Shown: piece after piece, positions 52,865 through 61,403 of the stretch
How the letters are laid out: each line of letters begins with the position of its first letter
How positions within the stretch are numbered: position 1 is the stretch's first letter
DNA from: CAZQQN01 sp964595485
Lineage (GTDB): Bacteria; Bacteroidota; Bacteroidia; CAILMK01; CAYYUA01
DNA: 64,000 nucleotides
Assembly: GCA_964595485.1 (NCBI GenBank)
Contig: CAZQQN010000005.1
Span: 1-64,000, forward strand
Reading direction: 5' to 3'
Made by a program: the position numbers and the translations under genes
Notes under the pieces: model-generated
The model's input: the letters and a program-made list of their open reading frames with translations, nothing else
Told to the model about the DNA's origin: nothing
Database searches by the model: none

Positions 52865-53842
52865 ATGAAACGCTTATTGACGTATTTATTACCGGTCTTA
52901 TTTTTGGGCTCTGCTTGCGGTGGTGAAGGCCAAAAAGGGGAATCCGCTGAATCAGGAAAAGACACTGCAAAAAGTGAGAACCAAGAAGCCAATCAAGAGC
53001 AATCAGACGAAGAAAACGATGGTGAAGAAAATCAAGTAGAACTTGAGTTCCCAAAACCCAGCCCTCAGGGTAAGGTTATGCAAACCATCGGCATTACAGA
53101 TGCTAAAATTCATTATTACCGCCCTTCTGTAAAAGACCGGCAAATATGGGGAGACTTGGTGCCTTATGATGAAATGTGGCGTACAGGAGCCAATAAAAAT
53201 ACCACTTTTCACTTCTCGAATGATGTAATGGTGAATGGAAATAAAGTGCCAGAAGGCAAATATTCTTTCTTCACGATACCTAAAAAAGACGGTAAGTGGA
53301 CATTAATTTTCAATGAAAAAACTGACCATTGGGGAACGCGCGGGTATGATAAAAGCAATGATGCATTGAGAATTAAGGTTGATCCTAAAAAATCCGACCA
53401 TCATCACGAAATGATGACCTTTAATTTTAAAGATGTTACCGATAACTCAGCAAAAGTGATTCTGGCCTGGAAGAAAACTATGGTCCCTTTCATGGTAAAG
53501 ACAAATACCAGTGACCATGTGATGGCTAAGATCAACAAAGCTATTGATCAAGCCGGCAGTGATGACTGGAAAGTTTACAATGAATCAGCTGATTATTTGG
53601 TAGAAAACGGTAAAAAATTGGATAAGGCCAAAGAATGGGTTAACGAATCAATTGATATCAAAGAAAACTGGCGTAATCTCTGGACAAAATCTCAGCTGAT
53701 GAAGCAAAAAGGGGATATGCAAAAATCCCTTGAGATAGCTAAAAAAGCTTTGAAGGTTGGTAAGGAAAATGATATGCGGGAATATTATGTTGATTACATG
53801 AAGGAAAACATAGAAGAACTCAAATCAGCAATGGATAGTTAG
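52865..53842 (+). CDS. DUF2911 lipoprotein
   Basis: A 325-residue lipoprotein with lipobox LGSAC (about residue 18), a Glu/Lys/Asn-rich low-complexity spacer (22-60) and then the DUF2911 domain (about 60-220): YYRPSVKDRQIWGDLVPYDEMWRTGANKNTTFHFSNDVMVNG and EGKYSFFTIP, TDHWGTRGYDK. The C-terminal 100 residues are helical and resemble two TPR-like units (AKEWVNESIDIKENWRNLWTKSQLMKQKGDMQKSLEIAKKAL). The function of DUF2911 is unknown; such proteins are frequent in Bacteroidota. A strong hairpin terminator follows. Confidence 0.88.
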   Translation: MKRLLTYLLPVLFLGSACGGEGQKGESAESGKDTAKSENQEANQEQSDEENDGEENQVELEFPKPSPQGKVMQTIGITDAKIHYYRPSVKDRQIWGDLVPYDEMWRTGANKNTTFHFSNDVMVNGNKVPEGKYSFFTIPKKDGKWTLIFNEKTDHWGTRGYDKSNDALRIKVDPKKSDHHHEMMTFNFKDVTDNSAKVILAWKKTMVPFMVKTNTSDHVMAKINKAIDQAGSDDWKVYNESADYLVENGKKLDKAKEWVNESIDIKENWRNLWTKSQLMKQKGDMQKSLEIAKKALKVGKENDMREYYVDYMKENIEELKSAMDS

Positions 53843-54530
53843 AACCTCCTTTTGGGGTTAGCTTACCCTTTAATCCCGGTGCTTTTAAAGCACCGGGTAT
53901 TTTTTACTTCCATACAGAACATAAAAAGCTGATTCTTTTTTTGCTTCGTAAAGCATTTATTATTCACCGAATGGTGGCTTAATTCAAAAAAATGGAAAAT
54001 TTACCCGCCTTAATTTATGAATAATTGATCAGGGAGGGGCGTTGTTTTCCCTGATTCTATTTTTAATCCACTTATACAGCTTCCCTAATTATTAACAAAA
54101 ATCTCCAGCACCAGAGGAGTACCACAATTTGTTTAAGCGGTTTCCCTTTTAAAGAATCCGATGGAGTTATAATCACTCTACATACTTCATTTCAAGAATC
54201 TGAGCCTGTTGTAGATTTTTGGTTTACCTCGTTGTACCCGAATTCCGTACTTTACTATGGCTTTATTAAAGTATCGAGGCGGTTTTAAGAATTAAGCCTC
54301 TCAGCCTCTTCTCGTTTAAGGCCTATGATTGGTTATCTACTATCCGTAAATCGATTCAAATTTTAGGATACCTTCCAATAGGTTTTTTAGTTTAATTCAA
54401 ATCCGCCTAATCAATTCTTTGGGACAGGAATAACTGGTGTTAAAAGAAGTTAGCACGAAGTTTTTAGTAAAGTAATAAAAATAATTTAGATTTGCTTAAA
54501 AATAATATTTGAGGTATTAAAATATTTCCC
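53843..54530. other. 688-bp gene-free interval upstream of the TonB receptor
   Basis: Apart from the terminator at its left end (53875-53903) and a TAGATTTG box at 54487-54494, no feature is seen. There are no long frames and no repeat of neighbouring sequence. The length is unusual for this gene-dense window and may hold a small RNA or long leader. Confidence 0.45.
53875..53903 (+). terminator. Intrinsic terminator after DUF2911 gene
   Basis: CCCGGTGCTT (53875-53884) and AAGCACCGGG (53888-53897) form a perfect 10-bp stem with a 3-base loop, followed by TATTTTTT. Confidence 0.85.
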
Positions 54531-56756
54531 ATGTTAACCCAATGCTTATTACTTCTTAGTCTTTGTCTATCACCTTTTTATGGAACCGGTCAGAATGGAG
54601 TTATCAAAGGCCATGTAAAGAATCAATCAGGTGAGCTCCTTCGTAATGTCGAAGTAGCGATTAAAAATGCCAAGAAAGGTACAATTACTGATGACGAAGG
54701 TTACTTTGTATTAAAGGGCTTAAGTGCGGGTCAATATAAAATTAAAGTGAGTTCGGTTGGCTTTTATCCACGTGTTAAAACCGTTGAGCTCGGACATAAT
54801 GAAACGGTAAGCCTACTATTTGAATTAGAAGCCTCTACGATCAAGATGGAGGAAATGGTCATTACGGGAACGATGCAAAACAGTTACGTCAAAGAATCCC
54901 CTGTCAAGGTTGAAGTACTCAATCAAGGGTTTCTGGAAAAAGATCCCGGAAACAATGTCATGGAATCACTTGATAATGTGAATGGTATTCAAAAGCAGGT
55001 TAACTGTGGAGTTTGTGGTACCAACGCGATACGTATCAATGGGATGGAAGGGCCCTACACCCTAATGCTCATTGACGGCATGCCAATAATGAGTAACCTG
55101 GCAAGTGTTTACGGCTTCAATGGTATACCCAATTCGCTTGTAAAGCAAATAGAAGTTGTTAAAGGCCCTAATTCCACCCTTTATGGTACTGAGGCAATGG
55201 GTGGTGTTATCAATGTTAGAACCAAAGACCCCAAATCAATGCCCTTGGTAAATGCAAACACTCACTATACTTCTCATGGCGAGTGGAACACGGACGTTAG
55301 TACTTCTGCAGATATAAACGAAAATGTCCATACCACTGTCAGTGCTAATTACTTCCGGAACCAACAAAAGTATGACTTCAATGACGACAATTTCATGGAT
55401 TTGGTTTTGAACGATAGGCTTAGCTTGTTCAATAAATGGCAGTTTGATCGGGGCAATAATAAAGAGGCCAATATAGCGGCTCGTTATTACAATGAAGCAA
55501 GGTTAGGTGGCACCATGGATTTCGAGCATGCTATGAGAGGAAGTGATAGTATATACGGGGAATCCATAAAAACGGAAAGAATTGAGCTCATAGGCAATTA
55601 CGATTTACCAATAGAGCAAGAGGATATCAGGCTTGACTTTTCTTACAGTCAACACAAGCAGGATAGCTATTATGGAACAGAACATTACAAAGCCAAGCAA
55701 TCAACTTTATTTGCCAACCTGGTTTGGAACAAGCGAATGCAAAATCATAAGCTATTAACAGGATTAACTGGTCGCTGGGAACAATATGGGGATAATTCCC
55801 CGGCTGAAACGAATTTTGATGCCGTGATACCAGGAATTTTCGTTCAGGATGAATGGGGTGTTTTCCAGGATTTTAAACTTTTAACCGGTATTCGTCTTGA
55901 TTATCAAGGTGATCATGGTGCTATTTTTTCTCCAAGGGTAAACGTGAAATATGAATTCGATCAGTGGACAACGGCACGTTTGAATATAGGCAATGGCTTC
56001 CGCCGGGTTCATCTTTTTACCGAAGATCATGCTGCATTAACAGGAGCAAGGGAAGTTGAAATTCGTGAAGATTTAGCCCCCGAAACTTCTTACAATGCAA
56101 CGTTTAATGTGAACCATGTTTATCAAGTCAGCAATTGGGGCACCGGGGAACTAAGTATGGATTTCTTTTATAACTACTTCACGAATAAAATAATACCCGA
56201 TTATGACATTGATCCAAACCTGGTGGTTTACAAAAATTTAGAAGGCTATGGTATTTCCCGCGGCGCTTCCTTAAGTGTTAGTCATGATTTTAAATTTCCT
56301 CTGAATGTCAAAATAGGAGGTACCTACCAACAAGCGCAAGAGGTTAAAAAATCTGAAAATCAGCAAATCCGGGAGCCTATTCAATTTACTCCTGTCTTTT
56401 CAGGTAACTTTAGCCTTCAATACAAGTGGAATAATATGGATTTAAGCTTAACCTATACGGGTAATGTTATGGGTCCCGAACATTTACCAAAGTTTCAACC
56501 CCCTTACAATAGGCAGGAACAGTCAAAATGGTACACCATTCAAAACTTAAAGGTAGCGAAAGGGTTAAATCATAATTTGACCATTTACGGTGGCGTCAAA
56601 AACCTTTTGAATTGGACCCAGCCATCCCCCTTAATTGACCCTGAAAATCCTTTTGGGGAGAACTTTGATACCATCTATGCCTATGGCCCGCTGCAGCCGA
56701 GAAGGTTTTATATGGGGTTGAAATGGCATTGGGATAAAAGCAATGGGAAAAAGTGA
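54531..56756 (+). CDS. TonB-dependent outer-membrane receptor with CGVC plug motif
   Basis: A 741-residue TonB-dependent receptor. A signal peptide is followed by a CarboxypepD_reg-like domain (about 22-105: VIKGHVKNQSGELLRNVEVAIKNAKKGTITDDEGYFVLKGL), the plug (about 117-235) with Cys159 and Cys162 in QVNCGVCGTNAIRING and the family signature GMEGPYTLMLIDGMPIMS...VEVVKGPNSTLYGTEAMGGVINV, then a 22-strand-type barrel. The two Cys in the plug recall a Bacteroidota receptor subgroup of cobalamin/metal type, but the ligand is not known. A barrel-protein gene follows by 83 bp on the same strand. Confidence 0.93.
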   Translation: MLTQCLLLLSLCLSPFYGTGQNGVIKGHVKNQSGELLRNVEVAIKNAKKGTITDDEGYFVLKGLSAGQYKIKVSSVGFYPRVKTVELGHNETVSLLFELEASTIKMEEMVITGTMQNSYVKESPVKVEVLNQGFLEKDPGNNVMESLDNVNGIQKQVNCGVCGTNAIRINGMEGPYTLMLIDGMPIMSNLASVYGFNGIPNSLVKQIEVVKGPNSTLYGTEAMGGVINVRTKDPKSMPLVNANTHYTSHGEWNTDVSTSADINENVHTTVSANYFRNQQKYDFNDDNFMDLVLNDRLSLFNKWQFDRGNNKEANIAARYYNEARLGGTMDFEHAMRGSDSIYGESIKTERIELIGNYDLPIEQEDIRLDFSYSQHKQDSYYGTEHYKAKQSTLFANLVWNKRMQNHKLLTGLTGRWEQYGDNSPAETNFDAVIPGIFVQDEWGVFQDFKLLTGIRLDYQGDHGAIFSPRVNVKYEFDQWTTARLNIGNGFRRVHLFTEDHAALTGAREVEIREDLAPETSYNATFNVNHVYQVSNWGTGELSMDFFYNYFTNKIIPDYDIDPNLVVYKNLEGYGISRGASLSVSHDFKFPLNVKIGGTYQQAQEVKKSENQQIREPIQFTPVFSGNFSLQYKWNNMDLSLTYTGNVMGPEHLPKFQPPYNRQEQSKWYTIQNLKVAKGLNHNLTIYGGVKNLLNWTQPSPLIDPENPFGENFDTIYAYGPLQPRRFYMGLKWHWDKSNGKK

Positions 56757-56839
56757 GAAATTTTCAGCCAAGGTTGAAATTTGCTATGAGAAGACAAAAG
56801 ATTAGGTAGGGATAAAAAATTACACGATTTGACTATCAA

Positions 56840-57769
56840 ATGACAGTTATCATTGCTTACTCCCTTTATCTTAGCGAAAAATTTTCAGGCTTGAGGTACT
56901 TGTTATTAACCCTTTTATTCACCTTTTTAGCGGACTATCTGCAGGCAGGTTTATGGCCGCAAGGTAAAGGCAATGGTTATTTCAATGTGGCTTTCACCTA
57001 CTTAAAGTATAATGAAGTGATCAACGGTTCTCTGTTTGGCCAAGATGGTTTTGATAAACTACCCCTTAAAAGGTCTGTTAGTGATCATACTTTGAATGGC
57101 TACCTCGAATATGGTATCAGTGATAGGTTAACGGTTATTGCTAATGTTCCTTTTAAATTACTGAAAGCTGGTGAAAAGGTTCGTTCCCTTAAAAATGATC
57201 CATTTGCAAAGGATACGTTAACCAATGGTACCCTTAATACGCTTGGAAATATCAACATAGGGGCCCGTTACTTAATCGCTCGCAATGAGCTACTATGGTC
57301 TTTACAGTTAACCAGCGGAGTAAGATCAGCAGCATATCAGCATAATACAGGCCTGCGTAGTGGCTACAATGCCTGGTATTTAACACCTAAGCTGGAAGCG
57401 GGTAAAAGTTGGGGTAAAACCTATTTTTCTACTTCTTTGGGTTACCGATACAAGAGCAATGGCTATGCCCATGACCTTGTGACCGATAATGAGTTCGGTT
57501 ACCAATGGAGGCGCAGTAGTGGTAGGTCTACGTGGTTTATATTAACTGCCGGTGCAGTGCTTCCAGTGACAGAAGGTAGGCACGATGACAAAAACACCGA
57601 GCAAACAGGTCTTTACCGGGACGAGGAAGGTTTTGTTGATCCTGGTTTGAAAATTAATCATTACATAACAGAGCGATGGTCAATAAATATCTCCTCAATT
57701 GGTGCCCTTTGGGCCAGGCACGGCGGTAATCAATTGACTTATACAGGTGGAATTAGTTATGAATGGTGA
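56840..57769 (+). CDS. Outer-membrane beta-barrel protein next to the TonB receptor
   Basis: A 309-residue protein with a hydrophobic N-terminal segment (RYLLLTLLFTFLADYLQA) that serves as signal peptide, then mature sequence GLWPQGKGNGYFNVAFTYLKYNEV. The rest is beta-rich (LNGYLEYGISDRLTVIANVPFKLL, NIGARYLIARNELLWSLQLTSGVRS, PGLKINHYITERWSINISSIGALW), ending in the aromatic strand TYTGGISYEW, and fits the outer-membrane transporter-like group (related to PF13557). The N-terminal extension before LRYLLL may be non-coding, so the start is uncertain. Position after the TonB receptor suggests a joint uptake function. Confidence 0.65.
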   Translation: MTVIIAYSLYLSEKFSGLRYLLLTLLFTFLADYLQAGLWPQGKGNGYFNVAFTYLKYNEVINGSLFGQDGFDKLPLKRSVSDHTLNGYLEYGISDRLTVIANVPFKLLKAGEKVRSLKNDPFAKDTLTNGTLNTLGNINIGARYLIARNELLWSLQLTSGVRSAAYQHNTGLRSGYNAWYLTPKLEAGKSWGKTYFSTSLGYRYKSNGYAHDLVTDNEFGYQWRRSSGRSTWFILTAGAVLPVTEGRHDDKNTEQTGLYRDEEGFVDPGLKINHYITERWSINISSIGALWARHGGNQLTYTGGISYEW

Positions 57770-57946
57770 TTAGCACAGTTCCGCTTTCTGAAAAACAAAT
57801 GGGTAAAGGCAGGTTACTTTAATCATAAATAGAGAAAATGAACTCCGTAAGGTAGCCATAAAAGGCTTTATTCAGATATTTTGCCTATTGGTTTATTTTT
57901 TAAAAAGAGGTATGGGTATATACTATGGTCAAAATAATAAAAATTT

Positions 57947-57954
57947 TATATTTG
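57947..57954 (+). promoter_or_regulatory. TATATTTG -7 box upstream of the small Spy-like gene
   Basis: A perfect TAnnTTTG box ending 51 bases before the ATG at 58006. No matching -33 element is visible at the expected distance. Confidence 0.3.
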
Positions 57955-58005
57955 TAACAAAACGTAATTTGCTTAAAAATTCTTGAATCATAAAATTATA
58001 TAGTT

Positions 58006-58440
58006 ATGAGACTAAAATTTGGCTTACTGTTATTCCCGGTTTTTTTCCTTTTTACAAATATGGTATCTGCTGAAGGCTGGCACAGCGCTGAAAAAAGGGC
58101 TAAAATGCAAACCAAGTTCTTGAAAAATAAGCTCTCTATTAATGGTGAGCAGGTGAATAAAATTAAGCAGGCAAACCTGGAAGCTGAAAAGGCAAGGAAT
58201 AAGTTCGTAGAAAATACCCTGGAAGAAATACCTGCTGATAATAGGAAGAGTGGTGATGTTAAGAAACGTATTAGCAAGAAGGTGAATGATATCGAAAATG
58301 ATCGAGACGAACGGATTAATACTGTATTGAATGATAAACAACAAAAAAAATATATGAAGGTAAAGTCTGATATGTTGGATAAGACTAAAAAGAAACTAAA
58401 AGCGGGCGATCCTCAGGGTGGATTGGAATTACTATATTGA
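58006..58440 (+). CDS. Small secreted helical protein, Spy/CpxP-like
   Basis: A 144-residue exported protein. The signal peptide (FGLLLFPVFFLFTNMVSA-EGW) is followed by a Lys/Glu-rich helical protein. The segments KTKFLKNKLSINGEQVNKIKQANLEAE and INTVLNDKQQKKYMKV have the L..xxQ...I pattern of periplasmic Spy/CpxP-type chaperones, in which two LTxxQ-like motifs sit in helical hairpins. The match is by pattern, not by strong identity. It is a single gene. No two-component system is nearby. Confidence 0.6.
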   Translation: MRLKFGLLLFPVFFLFTNMVSAEGWHSAEKRAKMQTKFLKNKLSINGEQVNKIKQANLEAEKARNKFVENTLEEIPADNRKSGDVKKRISKKVNDIENDRDERINTVLNDKQQKKYMKVKSDMLDKTKKKLKAGDPQGGLELLY

Positions 58441-58577
58441 ATTGAACGGCCTATTGTTTAATTAGGGTAATCAACTAAGATTCAGCTGACTTGGATTGGG
58501 TGTTTACCATTATTAATTATTCTTAAATAAATAATTAAATCTTGCCCGCATGCAATGATTAATCAATCAAATAAGTT

Positions 58578-58585
58578 TATATTTG
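58578..58585 (+). promoter_or_regulatory. TATATTTG -7 box of the first tandem lipoprotein gene
   Basis: Perfect TAnnTTTG, ending 25 bases before the ATG at 58611, exactly the distance seen for the paralogue's box at 59234-59241. Confidence 0.4.
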
Positions 58586-58610
58586 CAAATCAAACCTAAA
58601 ATTTAAAACT

Positions 58611-59024
58611 ATGAAATTGCTTAAATTAAGTTCTTGTTGCCTAGTCATCTTTTCATTAGTATTTGCTTCTTGTAGTAAATACGAAGAAGGTCCGGCAATC
58701 AGCTTAAGATCCAAAAAAGAGAGGGTCGTCAACACTTGGAATGCTGATAAATTTGTAACTGAGCAAGGTAATGATGCCACGGATTTTGGTGAAATTACCT
58801 TAACTTTTGAAGAAAATGGTGATTACACAACAGAGATCAATGCTTTTGGGCGAACAAATCAGTCAGGAGGAACTTGGGAATTTCGGAATGACAAAGAAGA
58901 CCTGGCCATTATACCGGAGGATCCAACTGAGGAAGAAGATGTTTTTACCATTATTTTACTGAAAGAAGACGAGATGAAACTAGAAGGGGATGGGCAAGCT
59001 GAAGTGGAATTATCCGAAAAATAA
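58611..59024 (+). CDS. Small lipoprotein, first of a tandem pair (lipocalin-like)
   Basis: A 137-residue lipoprotein with lipobox FASC (about residue 21). The mature part SKYEEGPAISLRSKKERVVNTWNADKF is followed by LTFEENGDYTTEINAFGRTNQSGGTWEFRNDKEDLAIIPED, a small beta-barrel of the lipocalin-like lipoprotein type common in Bacteroidota, in which the W(K/N)..... F..dG.y ... G.W.. pattern recurs. Function unknown. A close paralogue lies 242 bp downstream. A hairpin terminator follows at 59051-59092. Confidence 0.8.
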   Translation: MKLLKLSSCCLVIFSLVFASCSKYEEGPAISLRSKKERVVNTWNADKFVTEQGNDATDFGEITLTFEENGDYTTEINAFGRTNQSGGTWEFRNDKEDLAIIPEDPTEEEDVFTIILLKEDEMKLEGDGQAEVELSEK

Positions 59025-59050
59025 ATAGATAGCTTAAATGAATCATTATT

Positions 59051-59092
59051 GCCTGCAAGGCTGGCTTTAAACTGCTTTGCAGGCTTTTTTTT
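59051..59092 (+). terminator. Intrinsic terminator after first tandem lipoprotein gene
   Basis: GCCTGCAA (59051-59058) pairs with TTGCAGGC (59077-59084), followed by TTTTTTTT. Confidence 0.8.
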
Positions 59093-59233
59093 GCTTATTT
59101 TGAATGGCAAAAGTATTAACATACAATTTGTGTGCCCACCTTTTGACATAAATTCCCATTACTTTAGACCTGATGTTGTTACTTAAATGTCGAGGGCTAT
59201 TCAAAAGAATGACTTCTTTGGGTGAATTTCTTG

Positions 59234-59241
59234 TAAATTTG
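59234..59241 (+). promoter_or_regulatory. TAAATTTG -7 box of the second tandem lipoprotein gene
   Basis: Perfect TAnnTTTG, ending 25 bases before the ATG at 59267, as in the paralogue. Confidence 0.4.
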
Positions 59242-59266
59242 AATCGAAAACCAAAAATGAGAAATT

Positions 59267-59665
59267 ATGAAGTGGTTTAAGTTGAGTTCAATCGGTTTAG
59301 TTGTTGTTTTCCTCGTTGCTTCTTGTAGTAAATACGAAGAAGGCCCGGCTATCAGTTTAAGATCAAAAAAAGAAAGGGTTGTTAATACATGGACTGTTGA
59401 TAAAGCCATAAATGAGCAAGGGCGTGATGCAGCTCAATTTGCTAATCTTACCTGGACATTTGAAGAAAATGGTGATTTTACCCAGGCTGTTGGTAATAGA
59501 GAGTCTAATGGTGAGTGGGAATTTCGGAATGACAAAGAAGATCTTGCTTTAATTCCTGAGAATGCTCAAAACGATGAAGAAGTTCTTACCATCATTTTGC
59601 TTAAGGAAGATGAGATGAAATTGGAGGGTAGCGGCCAAATTGAGGTTGAATTGTCTGAAAAGTAA
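59267..59665 (+). CDS. Small lipoprotein, second of a tandem pair
   Basis: A 132-residue lipoprotein paralogous to the gene at 58611. From the lipobox Cys on, the first 23 residues are identical (CSKYEEGPAISLRSKKERVV) and most of the C-terminal half is shared (NGEWEFRNDKEDLALIPE.., ILLKEDEMKLEGSG). The middle, where the first copy reads NAFGRTNQSGG and this one GNRESNG, has diverged, which suggests that this loop varies. It has its own promoter box and its own hairpin at the stop codon, so the two are separate transcription units. Confidence 0.8.
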   Translation: MKWFKLSSIGLVVVFLVASCSKYEEGPAISLRSKKERVVNTWTVDKAINEQGRDAAQFANLTWTFEENGDFTQAVGNRESNGEWEFRNDKEDLALIPENAQNDEEVLTIILLKEDEMKLEGSGQIEVELSEK

Positions 59666-59685
59666 CTTTTAAAAGTTACTTTTTT
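59658..59685 (+). terminator. Terminator hairpin containing the stop codon
   Basis: AAAAGTAACTTTT (59658-59670) pairs with AAAAGTTACTTTT (59671-59683). The TAA stop codon of the preceding gene lies inside the left arm (59663-59665). The stem is AT-rich and merges into a T run. Confidence 0.6.
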
Positions 59686-59993
59686 AAGGTTATCAATAAT
59701 TGGCCTTGTAATCATGTTGCTTTGCTAACTCAATCTTTAGAGAATTGGTCGTTAAATGCCATTAATGCCAATTGAATATCATAAGGAATATTCCTGTACC
59801 ATTAGAAATCATAGGTTTTTGTGGCGTTTCCTTTGGCATATGCAGAACTTAAGAAATGAAATACAGGTAGTCTATTGAAAGCCATTCATTTTATTTATTC
59901 AAAAATTTTATATCCTGTTAAGCGGTTGGAGCAAAAAGTGGTAAATAAAATCCCTGATTTAAAGATAAGTTTCAATTAGCCATTTGTTAAAAT
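59686..59993. other. 308-bp gene-free interval between convergent genes
   Basis: Downstream of the lipoprotein terminator and of the TPR gene's stop codon. No frame, strong hairpin or repeat is recognised. Confidence 0.4.
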
Positions 59994-61208
59994 TTAGCGG
60001 CTATTACCATTACTTGCAAGCGAATCAAGTTGGAAATGTTTTATTTGTTTTAGGCGATTCACACGATGTCTGGCGTACCTAACAAGCTCTTCATGAGTTG
60101 TATCATGCTTGTTTAAATACTTTTGATAAAATCGAATAGCAGGTTTTTTGTCTTTATAATAGGTATCATATGTGCGAGCCAAGTGATATAGGAGTTGTTC
60201 ATTTTCTGAATGCTTATAGGCTTTTTGGAAAGCTTTAATAGCAGCGGAGTATTTTTTTTCATCACCATAAGTGTGGGCCAATTGCTGGTAGAATAAAGCC
60301 AGGTTATTGGATGTCCCTTTTTCCACTGCTTGTTTAATGTAGCTTGTCGCTTTACTTGTTTCACCAACTTTTCGGTAAGCCATGCCCAAGTAATACGGAA
60401 TAATTTCTGATTTTACCTTTGGCCCATTTGCTTTTTGTAGGTATTGAATAGCTTTCTGGTATTGCCCTAATTGTAAATGAGCAATGCCGCTTAATTTTAA
60501 ATAGGTTTTAGTGGTATCACCTGCTTTAAAAATATAGGCCGTGGAAGAGGCTACCTCGTTATAATTTTTTTGTTGGTAAGCAAGTTTAGCTTTTAGGCCC
60601 CAAAGGCGCATGTTATTACTATCCAGTGCCAATCCACGTTTTATCCATTTACCAGTCTTTTTAAACGCTTCTTGGTTTAACAATAATTCACCCAACTGGC
60701 TGATGGCGTTTACGTCTTTTTCATTTATGGCTAAAGTTCTTCGGTAATAGGAGGCAGCCTTTTGCCGGTTATCGTTCTTTTTTGCCAACTTAGCTAATTG
60801 ACCGTAATAATAGGGGTTTGTTGAGTCTATAGAGATTAGTTTTTGATAATAAGTTTCGGCCTCCTCATTATGGTCAGTTCTTAGGTTAATCAAAGCTAAG
60901 TGGTTAAGAACTGCCAGGTTGGCACTGTCAGTATTCAAAACATTTTGGTAATGAAATTCGGCAGGTTTTAACTGACCAAGCTTAAAATAGGTCAAAGCTA
61001 ATTTTTGCTCTATTAGCGCATTGGATGAATCAGTTTTTTGATAACATTGGGTTAAAATGGGTAGGGCTTCCTGGAATTGAAATTGGTTTAAATACTGCTT
61101 AGCTTGCTGCCAATGGCACTTGATTTTCTTAGATGAATCGTTGGATGCGGCGGATGCATAAAACCCTATTATAAGAATCGGCAAGAAAAGGCTTAAGAAA
61201 CGAATCAT
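59994..61208 (-). CDS. Secreted tetratricopeptide-repeat protein
   Basis: A 404-residue exported protein (signal peptide FLPILIIGFYASA-ASN) made of about ten TPR units from residue 30 to 390, e.g. AKQYLNQFQFQEALPILTQCYQK, ALTYFKLGQLKPAEFHYQNVL, ALINLRTDHNEEAETYYQKLI and GIAHLQLGQYQKAIQYLQKA. Residues follow the W/Y/L-G-Y-A-F-A-P spacing. The number and spacing of units form a superhelix that binds other proteins. No catalytic domain is present. It is probably a periplasmic or outer-membrane scaffold. It is followed on the left by a 328-bp gap. Confidence 0.88.
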   Translation of the reverse strand: MIRFLSLFLPILIIGFYASAASNDSSKKIKCHWQQAKQYLNQFQFQEALPILTQCYQKTDSSNALIEQKLALTYFKLGQLKPAEFHYQNVLNTDSANLAVLNHLALINLRTDHNEEAETYYQKLISIDSTNPYYYGQLAKLAKKNDNRQKAASYYRRTLAINEKDVNAISQLGELLLNQEAFKKTGKWIKRGLALDSNNMRLWGLKAKLAYQQKNYNEVASSTAYIFKAGDTTKTYLKLSGIAHLQLGQYQKAIQYLQKANGPKVKSEIIPYYLGMAYRKVGETSKATSYIKQAVEKGTSNNLALFYQQLAHTYGDEKKYSAAIKAFQKAYKHSENEQLLYHLARTYDTYYKDKKPAIRFYQKYLNKHDTTHEELVRYARHRVNRLKQIKHFQLDSLASNGNSR

Positions 61209-61403
61209 ACAACCAATTTTTTTTAAAAGAACGGCTATTCATTGGATTTGGTATAAAATGCCCCGAACTGGAAATCCAATATGGCATATCAGAAGATTCT
61301 TTACCGTGGACTAATAAATTTGAGCTTACCCTGTTTGACAATAACAATGAAAAAATTAAGAAGCCATGCTTTTTGACTTGCTGCCGCTTATGCTTAAGGA
61401 AGC

